This document shows positions 53,087-60,608 of a DNA stretch of 64,000 nucleotides, piece by piece. This DNA comes from JAOARY01 sp045345765 (lineage in GTDB: Bacteria; Bacillota; Clostridia; Peptostreptococcales; Peptostreptococcaceae), in the NCBI GenBank assembly GCA_045345765.1, contig CP148265.1, positions 372,001 to 436,000 on the forward strand. Reading direction: 5' to 3'. The notes beneath the pieces are model-generated. The model was given only the letters and a program-made list of their open reading frames with translations, did no database searches and was not told the origin of the DNA. Made by a program: the position numbers and the translations under genes. Every line of letters begins with the position of its first letter. The first letter of the stretch is position 1.

Positions 53087-53115
53087 AATTTATATTCTTT
53101 CTTAGAATATAAATT
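53087..53115 (+). promoter_or_regulatory. 12-bp hairpin in the methyltransferase leader
   Basis: Perfect 12-base arms (AATTTATATTCT and AGAATATAAATT) around TTCTT, followed directly by TTTTATT. It resembles a weak intrinsic terminator or attenuator 47 bases before the start codon. It may instead be an operator for autoregulation by the methyltransferase. Confidence 0.55.
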
Positions 53116-53161
53116 TTTTATTGTAAGAAAAGATTTTTGGAATAAAAATGGAGGAAATATT

Positions 53162-54364
53162 ATGAAAAAAACTGTAGCAGAATTATTTGCTGGAGTTGGT
53201 GGCTTTAGATTGGGTCTTTCAAATTCTTGTGACTCATGGGATTTTGTTTGGGCTAACCAATGGGAACCTAGTAGAAAGGCACAAGATGCATTTGATTGTT
53301 ACATCCATCATTTTGGAGATTACAATCACCATGTCAATGAAAATATATCAATAGTTCCTAAAACTGATATACCAGATCACAACCTATTAGTTGGTGGGTT
53401 TCCTTGCCAAGATTATAGCGTTGCATCTACAGGAGCAAAAGGGATTCAAGGTAAAAAGGGAGTTTTATGGTGGGATATACATGACACCTTAAAATCAAAA
53501 AAACCAAAATTCTTACTTTTAGAAAATGTTGATAGATTATTAAAATCTCCTTCAACACAAAGGGGTAGGGATTTTGGAATAATTTTATCTTGTTTAAACG
53601 AACTAGGCTATAATGCAGAATGGCGTGTAATTAATGCTGCTGATTATGGATTTGCTCAAAGAAGAAGAAGAGTATTTATTTTTGCTTATCTTAATGACAC
53701 TAACTATTTTAAAGAAACTAAAACTATGGAAGGCTTTGATTGTATCCATCAAAAAGGTTTCTTTTCATCTATATTCCCAGTATCAAAAGATATAATATTA
53801 TCTAATAAATTAAATTTAGAGTATAAAGATTTAGTTGATGTTTCAAATAACTTTAAATTTGAATTTCAAAATTCAGGTGCAATGCTTTTAGGTACTATTT
53901 ATACATCAAAAACTACAGCATCTTATAATGGTTCATACAAATTATTAAAAGATGTACTAGAAGAAAATGTTGACTCTAAATATTATCTAAATTCTGATTT
54001 TGACAAATGGGAATATATGAAAGGTGCAAAAAAGATAGAGCGAACAAGCAAAACAGGACATAAATATACTTTTTCAGAAGGACCAATTGCATTTCCAGAT
54101 CCCATTGATAGACCAGCTAGAACTATGCTAACTTCAGAAGCTTCAAAAAATAGGAGTACTCATATAATTGAAGATCCTTTGACTAAAAAACTAAGAAAAT
54201 TAACACCTTTAGAGTGTGAACGTTTAAACGGTTTTGAGGATAATTGGACTCAAACTGGAATGTCTGAAAGATTTAGATATTTCTGTATGGGTAATGCCTT
54301 AGTTGTAGGTTTAGTAAAAAAAATGGGCGATAAACTTAATGAAATATTTGAAAAAGAAAAATAG
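53162..54364 (+). CDS. DNA (cytosine-5-)-methyltransferase of a type II R-M system
   Basis: SAM-dependent C5 methyltransferase. Ordered motifs: I, AELFAGVGGFRLGL (6-19); IV, GGFPCQDYS with catalytic Cys82; VI, ENVDRLL (121-127); VIII, QRRRRVFI (167-174); IX, in the RPARTML region; X, GNALVVGLV with Asn378. The target-recognition region lies between VIII and IX (about 180-320). It is convergent with a Sau3AI-like endonuclease. Sau3AI cuts and its partner methylates GATC, so GATm5C is the likely product (inference). ATG 53162 after GGAGG. Confidence 0.93.
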   Translation: MKKTVAELFAGVGGFRLGLSNSCDSWDFVWANQWEPSRKAQDAFDCYIHHFGDYNHHVNENISIVPKTDIPDHNLLVGGFPCQDYSVASTGAKGIQGKKGVLWWDIHDTLKSKKPKFLLLENVDRLLKSPSTQRGRDFGIILSCLNELGYNAEWRVINAADYGFAQRRRRVFIFAYLNDTNYFKETKTMEGFDCIHQKGFFSSIFPVSKDIILSNKLNLEYKDLVDVSNNFKFEFQNSGAMLLGTIYTSKTTASYNGSYKLLKDVLEENVDSKYYLNSDFDKWEYMKGAKKIERTSKTGHKYTFSEGPIAFPDPIDRPARTMLTSEASKNRSTHIIEDPLTKKLRKLTPLECERLNGFEDNWTQTGMSERFRYFCMGNALVVGLVKKMGDKLNEIFEKEK

Positions 54365-54382
54365 AGGTTTTAACCTCTATTT
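54359..54382. terminator. Shared bidirectional terminator of the R-M pair
   Basis: An 11-base inverted repeat (AAATAGAGGTT and AACCTCTATTT), effectively a 10-bp stem with a 4-base loop, followed by a T-run on the plus strand. It contains the stop codons of both convergent genes. Confidence 0.75.
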
Positions 54383-55761
54383 TTTATTTGCTCATATATA
54401 TAATTTTTATTCAACCAAAAAGATTGTTTTGTAAATTCATCTCCATTAGGAAGTACATCCGTATCTTTACTATCTCTTCCATGTGGTCTTACGTGTGCAA
54501 CTCTATTTTCAGTTGACTTAGGTAAATTATTACGTCTTATTGTATCTTTTTTTCTTTGTACAACTTCTACTTGTATACCTTCTTTTATAATTTTCTTTGT
54601 TCTTAACCACATTTCCTTTACATCATTTTCAATATCTTCTATAGGCATATTCCAAAACATACAAGTTTCTAATCTTTCTACCCCATTATCATCCTCATTA
54701 AATATAACAAATAAAAACCTACTCTCTGATAATATATTTCTAAAATCACTATCTTCCCATTTAGACTTTGCCACTTCTTTAAATTTAAATGTTCTAAATG
54801 ACATACTTTCTTTTGGCTTTCCATTCTTTAATTTTATTGTTTTTATTTCTATGTTTGCTTTTTCAAATTCCTTTGCTTTTTTACCTTTAACACCTAGTAT
54901 TTTCAGTATTAAATTTGCATTTTTATTTTTAGCTCTTGTAGAAATATCAAATTCTTCACATAATTTTAATACTTCTTTACCTTTATATTCTTCAACTTTA
55001 TTTTTAATGTAATCCTCAAATGTATTATTTTTAAGAACTTCTAAATTTTTTATAATACTTTCACTATCGTTATTATATGTTTTTTTGCCTTTTATAAAAT
55101 AATTTCTCAAAATATGAGTCATATAAGACTGCTTTAGTGAAAACGCTCTTTGCTTTGCTTTAATATCACAAAAAGGCTGTTTTCTTAAATCTTTATTTCC
55201 ACCTGCACCTTTTGTACACGCTCCAAGATACAATGTATCACCTTCTGAAAGTTCATGTGCTTTTCCATCTTTGATTTTATTTATAATCTTTACCCAATCA
55301 TCTTTAATTATTTTTATATCTTCCTTTGGAAATTCAAAAAGTTGTGCAAACTTTATTATATAATCCAACTTATTTTTTATTTCATTATCATAAAGATAAT
55401 ATATAAGTAATAAAAGCTTATTTTTTTCTATTAAGGAACTCGTTTCAAACTGTTCTTCTATTACATCCATATAGTTTATTATACTTAGCACTAATCTTTC
55501 TTTAGCTGAATATGTTTTATTTTTATTTTGCTTAAAACAAGATACCTTAAGTTCAACCCCAGCTTCTTTAAAATCTGCTTCCTTATCACTATTTAAATCA
55601 TATCCAAAATGGTATTTCTCTATAAATTGCCCCAAATTACCTTTTCCCTTATAGTTTTTAAACTCATCTGGTAATACATCATTAAAACTCATATTAATTA
55701 ATCTCTTTGCATGTTCTTCTATTGAAATCGGATTACTTTTGTCATATTCTAAACTCAACAC
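54370..55761 (-). CDS. Sau3AI/MutH-type restriction endonuclease
   Basis: Type II endonuclease of the Sau3AI-MutH fold. The N-terminal catalytic domain has GKGNLGQFIEKYHFGYD with Glu48, then D63-x6-E70-x-K72 (DFKEAGVELK) and KNKTYSAKERLVLSIINY in order, close to my memory of Sau3AI. A C-terminal domain (about 230-463) resembles a second, catalytically dead copy that may bind an effector DNA site, as in Sau3AI. 463 residues, similar to Sau3AI. Start GTG 55761 or TTG 55758, both just after AGGGGGA. It faces the C5 methyltransferase tail to tail. Confidence 0.9.
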   Translation of the reverse strand: MLSLEYDKSNPISIEEHAKRLINMSFNDVLPDEFKNYKGKGNLGQFIEKYHFGYDLNSDKEADFKEAGVELKVSCFKQNKNKTYSAKERLVLSIINYMDVIEEQFETSSLIEKNKLLLLIYYLYDNEIKNKLDYIIKFAQLFEFPKEDIKIIKDDWVKIINKIKDGKAHELSEGDTLYLGACTKGAGGNKDLRKQPFCDIKAKQRAFSLKQSYMTHILRNYFIKGKKTYNNDSESIIKNLEVLKNNTFEDYIKNKVEEYKGKEVLKLCEEFDISTRAKNKNANLILKILGVKGKKAKEFEKANIEIKTIKLKNGKPKESMSFRTFKFKEVAKSKWEDSDFRNILSESRFLFVIFNEDDNGVERLETCMFWNMPIEDIENDVKEMWLRTKKIIKEGIQVEVVQRKKDTIRRNNLPKSTENRVAHVRPHGRDSKDTDVLPNGDEFTKQSFWLNKNYIYEQIKNRG

Positions 55762-55770
55762 AAATCCCCC

Positions 55771-55809
55771 TAAAATGATATAATTTTTAATTTAAATTAT
55801 ATCATTTTA
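55771..55809 (-). promoter_or_regulatory. Perfect 16-bp inverted repeat before the endonuclease gene
   Basis: Two 16-base arms (each containing ATGATATAAT on one strand) around a 7-base centre. The repeat ends where the AGGGGG ribosome-binding site begins. It could form a leader hairpin next to that site or be an operator over the TATAAT-like -10 elements. Confidence 0.65.
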
Positions 55810-55834
55810 AATTAAAAAAATAAAATTAATCTAA

Positions 55835-55878
55835 AAAGGACTATTGAAAAAAATAATAATTTTTCTCAACAGTCCTTT
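55835..55878 (-). terminator. Terminator after the azl-alaX operon
   Basis: A 13-bp stem (one G-U on the minus strand) followed by a short U-tract, just past the AlaX stop at 55887. It marks the right edge of the defence island. Confidence 0.75.
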
Positions 55879-55886
55879 AATATCAC

Positions 55887-56597
55887 TTAATTTATCTCAA
55901 CATATATTCTTTTATTTATCTTTCCCTTACTCTTATGATCCACAATCTTCATTGTGCCTACTTCCTTAGTATTTGCTACATGTGTTCCACCATCAGCTTG
56001 AAGATCTAGCCCTTTAATCTCTATTGTTCTAACTTCCTCAATACCTTCTGGTAATAAGTTAATCTTAGTTCTTATAAGATTAGGTATCGAAAAGGCTTCC
56101 TCTCTTGAAAGAATCTTAGCCTCAACATCCCTTTCATTTTCAATCTCGTTATTGACCTTAAGTTCAATCTCCTCAATCAAACCCTTATCAAAATTCTCAA
56201 ACTCAAAATCCATTCTTCCTTTTAGCACATCCATATTTCCACCCGTTACCTGTGCCTTATAATCTCTAAATACAACCCCACAAAGAATATGCATAGCTGT
56301 GTGTGTTCTCATAAGTTTATATCTTCTATCCCAATCTATTATGCCCTTGCATTTTTCTTCAATCTTTGGCAATTCACCTTCAATATAATGATATACTTTA
56401 TTAGATTTTTTCTTAACTGACTTAACAATATATTCAGACTCGCCCTTTAATACTCCTATATCACAAGGTTGTCCCCCACCCGATGGATAAAATGCTGTTT
56501 GGTCTAATACTACTGCATTTTCTTCCTTATCAACCTCAATAATTTGACATTCAAACTCCTTAAGATAACTATCTAATTGGTATAATAATTTACTCAT
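55887..56597 (-). CDS. AlaX-type alanyl-tRNA editing hydrolase
   Basis: Stand-alone editing domain, homologous to the AlaRS C-terminal region, that clears Ser or Gly mis-attached to tRNA-Ala. The N-terminal part has FYPSGGGQPCDIG; the editing core has HTAMHILCGVV (HxxxH zinc ligands) and the GGTHV motif. In most members a Cys stands before GGTH; here it is Asp (ADGGTHV). Start ATG 56597 after AAGGA (236 residues); a longer open frame overlaps trmB and has no site. Last gene of the azl operon. Confidence 0.9.
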   Translation of the reverse strand: MSKLLYQLDSYLKEFECQIIEVDKEENAVVLDQTAFYPSGGGQPCDIGVLKGESEYIVKSVKKKSNKVYHYIEGELPKIEEKCKGIIDWDRRYKLMRTHTAMHILCGVVFRDYKAQVTGGNMDVLKGRMDFEFENFDKGLIEEIELKVNNEIENERDVEAKILSREEAFSIPNLIRTKINLLPEGIEEVRTIEIKGLDLQADGGTHVANTKEVGTMKIVDHKSKGKINKRIYVEIN

Positions 56598-56601
56598 AAT
56601 A

Positions 56602-57444
56602 TCATCCTTTCTTATTAAACTCCTCAAACTCTTCCTCACTAAAATCAAAAAATTCCTTTCTGACTTCATCCATATATAATTCAAATTCTTTAAGTTCTTC
56701 TTCATTTAATCTAAGCGCTAATTTATTGACCATCAAATCATGTGCAATATAATCTTCACTCATATCTATAAATCCGCTATCTTTAGTCCATGTTACTTGA
56801 CTTTGTTCGCCTTTTGAGATTATTCCTGATATAGAATCCTTTCTATCAACTACAACAGTCATATATCTTTCTTCCTTCTCCGCCAAATATCTTTCTATTC
56901 TTCTATGTGTCATCACACTCTTAAATGGATTATTCTTTCCAAAATATATACCCTTAACATCAACACCTCTATCTATTGCTTCCTTTAGACCATCTTTAAG
57001 TCCTTCAATTTCCTCTTCCCAAATAGATACAGTAATTCGCTTCTTGGCTGATTTTACTATCACATTTATAAAATCAATTATATTTTTTCTACCTTTAATA
57101 ACTACTAATTTATTATTTTCTTTTTCTTTGTTATAAAGCTCATTTGCATAAGTTTCAACATTTTCTATTATATTTTCAAAATCATATCTTAATTTATTTA
57201 ATAACAATTTTGGTTCTAATGGATAATAAACTGTTGATTTTTCATTTGTTTCTTCAAATACCATTTGTTTATTTTTTAGATTTTCTAATATCTCATATAT
57301 TCTCGATCTAGGAATCCCTGAATTTTTACTAAGAGCATAACCATTTAACGGATATTCTTCTAATAGCTTTAAATAAGCTTTTATTTCATATTCACTAAGT
57401 CCTAGTTTTTTCATATCCTCAATAATGTTTAACCCATCCTTCAT
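56602..57444 (-). CDS. TrmB-family transcriptional regulator
   Basis: Winged-helix regulator with a ligand-binding C-terminus. The N-terminal TrmB HTH (about 10-80) shows LGLSEYEIKAYLKLLE and SGIPRSRIYEILENLKNK. The C-terminal region (about 110-265) is the PLD-like TrmB effector domain (RGVDVKGIYFG). ATG 57444 after GGAG. It lies between azlD and alaX and may control this operon, perhaps through the repeated sites before azlC. Confidence 0.88.
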   Translation of the reverse strand: MKDGLNIIEDMKKLGLSEYEIKAYLKLLEEYPLNGYALSKNSGIPRSRIYEILENLKNKQMVFEETNEKSTVYYPLEPKLLLNKLRYDFENIIENVETYANELYNKEKENNKLVVIKGRKNIIDFINVIVKSAKKRITVSIWEEEIEGLKDGLKEAIDRGVDVKGIYFGKNNPFKSVMTHRRIERYLAEKEERYMTVVVDRKDSISGIISKGEQSQVTWTKDSGFIDMSEDYIAHDLMVNKLALRLNEEELKEFELYMDEVRKEFFDFSEEEFEEFNKKG

Positions 57445-57475
57445 ATAATCATCTCCAACTACTAATTTGGTTCGA

Positions 57476-57781
57476 TTAAATTATACATACACTCAAAAAC
57501 GAAACAACTATCGAACCTATTACTGGTATTATTATACCACCTTTGTAGTAGGCATATAACAGCGCAAATAACGCACCTGTAATTGAAGCTAATATCGAAT
57601 TTGGTATTGCATTAAATACTCCAGGAATTACAAGAGCTCCAAGTGCTGTATATGGTATAAATTTTAGGAACAAATCCAGTTTTTTATTTACTTTTTTATC
57701 TGTAACCAAATAAAAAGGTATTAGCCTTGGAATATATGTTACAAGCATCATTCCAAATATTATAAATTTTAAATTATTCAT
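57476..57781 (-). CDS. azlD: AzlD, branched-chain amino acid exporter subunit
   Basis: Small three- to four-helix membrane protein, partner of AzlC. MLVTYIPRLIPFYLV and LKFIPYTALGALVIPGVF are family landmarks. I start it at ATG 57781, within the last codons of azlC (8-bp overlap), using the AAAGGA site in azlC (101 residues). An upstream in-frame start would extend it 11 residues into azlC. Confidence 0.9.
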   Translation of the reverse strand: MNNLKFIIFGMMLVTYIPRLIPFYLVTDKKVNKKLDLFLKFIPYTALGALVIPGVFNAIPNSILASITGALFALLYAYYKGGIIIPVIGSIVVSFLSVCII

Positions 57782-58481
57782 ATTGTTCATTCCTTTCAAA
57801 TAAATATACTCCAAGCATCGAAACCAAAATTATAGATAAAACTATAGACCAACCACTTTGTAATCCTACTATTGATTTTAATAAAAAATTACTAAGCCCT
57901 GATAACAATGCTAATACAAGTGGAACATTTGATTTTTTTACTTCTGGAACTAATATAGCTATAAACATAGCATACAAAGATATTCCCATTGCATTTGTAA
58001 GGCTTACTGGAAGTATTCCACCTAACAAAAATCCTAAAAAAGTTCCTGCTACCCAAGCAAAATAAGCCAAATATTCTAATGTTATTATATATTCCTTACT
58101 TAATTCACCTTCTTTAAATGACATTATAGAAAAACTCTCATCTGTAACTCCAAATGCTATTATTGGACTTATTTTCTTTAATGATTTGTCTAATCTATTA
58201 GATAGTGATGCAGACATAAGAAAATGTCTAAAATTAACTAATAAAGTCGTTATTATTATTTCACCAGCAGAACAACCAACTAACAAAAGATTTAAGGCTA
58301 TAAATTGACTAGCACCAGCAAATACTAATGAAGAAAATAAAACAGTAGTAAACATATCTATTCCATCATTTTTTGCTAGTACTCCAAAAGTCATAGCTAT
58401 TGGTATGAATCCTATCATCATTGGTAACGCATCATAAAACCCTTCTTTTACATCATATTTTAATTCATTATATGCAATCAT
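57774..58481 (-). CDS. azlC: AzlC, branched-chain amino acid exporter subunit
   Basis: Polytopic permease of the AzlC/YgaZ family that with AzlD exports branched-chain amino acids or analogues. Signature FGVLAKNDGIDMFTTVLFSSLVFAGASQFIALNLL (in order) and VNFRHFLMSASLS are clear. 235 residues, five or six helices. ATG 58481 after AAGGAGG. First gene of azlC-azlD-trmB-alaX. Confidence 0.93.
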   Translation of the reverse strand: MIAYNELKYDVKEGFYDALPMMIGFIPIAMTFGVLAKNDGIDMFTTVLFSSLVFAGASQFIALNLLLVGCSAGEIIITTLLVNFRHFLMSASLSNRLDKSLKKISPIIAFGVTDESFSIMSFKEGELSKEYIITLEYLAYFAWVAGTFLGFLLGGILPVSLTNAMGISLYAMFIAILVPEVKKSNVPLVLALLSGLSNFLLKSIVGLQSGWSIVLSIILVSMLGVYLFERNEQYE

Positions 58482-58507
58482 TTTTTATTCCTCCTTACAA
58501 AACAAAA

Positions 58508-58560
58508 TAGTAGTTACTAAGTTAATCACTATTTAGTAATTATTATAGTAACCACTATAA
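58508..58560 (-). promoter_or_regulatory. Repeated operator-like sites before azlC
   Basis: On the minus strand ATAGTGGTTA and ATAGTGATTA form a direct repeat with 26-base spacing, and each is followed by TTACTA or TTAGTAA half-sites. The array overlaps the probable promoter. A dimeric regulator, perhaps the TrmB protein of this operon, may bind. Confidence 0.45.
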
Positions 58561-58586
58561 TCTTTGTCAATATATTTTTGCAAAAA

Positions 58587-58618
58587 AAAAATTAAGATTC
58601 AATCAAATCTTAATTTTT
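58587..58618 (-). terminator. Terminator after the GyrI-like gene
   Basis: A 13-bp perfect stem with a CAATCA loop and a run of U on the minus strand. It separates the GyrI-like gene from azlC. Confidence 0.8.
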
Positions 58619-58701
58619 AGAATATTTAAATTGTAGATATATAGTTATTTATATATATTTATTTAGATAATTTCTTTTTATAATAATTCATATAATAAGT
58701 T

Positions 58702-59187
58702 TTAGTATTCTCTTTTCTTTATAGGTATCCATATATATGATTTATAGTCTTTTGACTGAGGATCACCATCAAAATATGATTCAAATTCTGGTGCATTAGC
58801 ATGTTTGTATGGACTATTTGGTAACCATTCTTTGAATATATACTGCCATGTATTTTGTATTGAATCTGGTATTGGCCCTACACTTTCAAATACAGCCCAT
58901 GTTGCAGAAGGGATTTTTACAGTCTGAATATTGTCCATATTTTCTAATTTATTACCTTCAACAGCAATCATATAGTCAAACTCTAATCTATCTTCATTAT
59001 AATTCATACATATTCCTAACATACCAAGGTCTTTTTGTTTTGAATGTAATTTATTAAAATTTCCACTTTTCATAAGGTTTTGCCACATCTTTGGTACTTG
59101 TTCAAAATTTTGACCATCTTTTGCATTTATATTCTCACATATACCAACCACTTCAAATTCTTCTTTCTTAACAATCTTAAAATCCAC
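58702..59187 (-). CDS. GyrI-like small-molecule-binding domain protein
   Basis: Stand-alone SOUL/GyrI-type effector-binding domain (161 residues), as in AraC/MerR-family C-terminal domains and E. coli SbmC. Landmarks: the opening beta strand FKIVKKEEFEVVGI, MIAVEGNKLENMDNIQTVKIPSATWAVFE in order, and IQNTWQYIFKEWLPNS. No DNA-binding domain is fused. GTG start after GGAG. Members are drug sensors or gyrase-modulating proteins; the ligand here is unknown. Confidence 0.85.
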   Translation of the reverse strand: MDFKIVKKEEFEVVGICENINAKDGQNFEQVPKMWQNLMKSGNFNKLHSKQKDLGMLGICMNYNEDRLEFDYMIAVEGNKLENMDNIQTVKIPSATWAVFESVGPIPDSIQNTWQYIFKEWLPNSPYKHANAPEFESYFDGDPQSKDYKSYIWIPIKKREY

Positions 59188-59459
59188 AAAATCAACTCCT
59201 TCTAATAAAGAATCTTCCCTATTATTATTCTCATTTTTTATTAAAATCTAACATTATATTTTAGGTAAATACATCTATTGTATTTTATGTAAGTAAGACT
59301 TTATTATCATATAGTAGTAAATATTACCTATTTATCTTTTATTTTTTAAATATTATCATATTCTTGTACTTTGTATAATATTACATAAAAATTTAATATT
59401 AATTTAAGTATTTAATTATGCATATTAAGTCTGTTTTTTATAAAAAAGGAGAGATTATA

Positions 59460-60014
59460 TTGGGAATTTTACTAGGAATTTTAACATCTATATTAACAGT
59501 CTGCATATTAGTTGCATTAGAAGTATATGCAAACTTCGATCTTTTTTCTTTAGCATTTTTTGTTATAGCTCCAGTTGGTGGTGTAATAATTGGAATGGGT
59601 TCAACTTACGGCTTTAGATTTACAAAAAATACAAAACTTAGATATTTATTATGTCTTATATTTTCAGCACTATCTATAATATCTGCTAAATACATAATTT
59701 ATAGATTGGTATGCTTAGATCCCCAAACAGGAACGACTTATATTGCTTATAATGATCCTAATAACATTTCATCTTATATCGGATTTAAAGAATATTATCA
59801 ATTTATAATAGAAAATTCAACTCAAACAATAAGATTTAAGGGTTCTCATGGAACTTCATTTAGTAATACTACATTTAATTATATTTCTGAAGTTGTGTCA
59901 TTCTTAGGAGTATTATTCGGTGGATTGACTTCAGCTACTGAAGGATCTTTAAAAAATAAAGATAATACACAAAATAATATTGAAGATAGTATTCAAGAAA
60001 ATCAAATTGTTTAA
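59460..60014 (+). CDS. Small membrane protein of unknown function
   Basis: Not recognised. Three hydrophobic helices lie in the first 90 residues (GILLGILTSILTVCILVAL is the first), then a 55-residue extracytoplasmic stretch, a fourth helix (about 145-160) and an Asn/Gln/Asp-rich tail. I place the start at TTG 59460, six bases after AGGAGAG; an ATG at 59418 in frame has no ribosome-binding site. It stands alone, divergent from the GyrI-like gene. Confidence 0.72.
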   Translation: MGILLGILTSILTVCILVALEVYANFDLFSLAFFVIAPVGGVIIGMGSTYGFRFTKNTKLRYLLCLIFSALSIISAKYIIYRLVCLDPQTGTTYIAYNDPNNISSYIGFKEYYQFIIENSTQTIRFKGSHGTSFSNTTFNYISEVVSFLGVLFGGLTSATEGSLKNKDNTQNNIEDSIQENQIV

Positions 60015-60061
60015 AAAATAAATTTATAAAAAATTATTTATAATATGCATACAAAAAAACA

Positions 60062-60103
60062 AAAAGGATTATCTATACATTTTAGAGTTTAGATAATCCT
60101 TTT
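60062..60103. terminator. Bidirectional terminator between convergent genes
   Basis: A 14-bp perfect stem with a 14-base loop and T-runs on both sides. It serves the plus-strand membrane protein gene and the minus-strand cystatin-like gene. Confidence 0.85.
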
Positions 60104-60115
60104 ATTTATATACTA

Positions 60116-60394
60116 TTACATTCTTATATTAGTAATTCTAGGTGGTTGTATTTCACCATTTGGTTTTTCCCATATTTCTATCATTGATGCTTCGTTAGGT
60201 GCATCAGGTCTAACTATTTGAGAATTACAGAAAAATCTGTAGTTAGTTCCTTCTACAACTTCAGTAGCTACAGCTATAGGTTCATAATTAACACCCATTA
60301 TACCATCCATAGCTCTACTAAACACCTTTTTGTCACTATCACTTAAATTAGTTCTAAACTTTGTCCAAGCACCAACCATAACTCTACTATTCAA
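60116..60394 (-). CDS. Cystatin-like fold protein
   Basis: 92 residues. ATEVVEGTNYRFFC resembles the QVVAGTNY loop of cystatins, and the flanking strands (NYEPIAVA before, MIEIWEKPNGE after) match the order of the stefin fold. I recall bacterial proteins of this size with the same layout and no known function. TTG start with GGAGG seven bases upstream. No signal peptide, so it acts inside the cell. Cysteine-protease inhibition is possible but not shown. Confidence 0.75.
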   Translation of the reverse strand: MNSRVMVGAWTKFRTNLSDSDKKVFSRAMDGIMGVNYEPIAVATEVVEGTNYRFFCNSQIVRPDAPNEASMIEIWEKPNGEIQPPRITNIRM

Positions 60395-60563
60395 TTTAAT
60401 TCCTCCTTTGAAAATTTTTTGTTTCCAGAATTATTATTCCCTTTTTTTTATTTTTATAACATATATTTAATGATTTTTCATATATTTTTTTATTTTTATT
60501 TTAAATTTTTGTTATAGCAAGCTTCTATCAAATATACACAAGTAAATCTATTTAAGATAAAAA

Positions 60564-60606
60564 AAGAATGGATAATTGAGATTTTCTAACTCAATTATCC
60601 ATTCTT
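60564..60606 (-). terminator. Terminator after the lactate dehydrogenase gene
   Basis: A 17-bp perfect stem with a 9-base loop; the minus-strand transcript ends in a U-run. It begins two bases past the stop codon at 60609. Confidence 0.88.
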
Positions 60607-60608
60607 CT

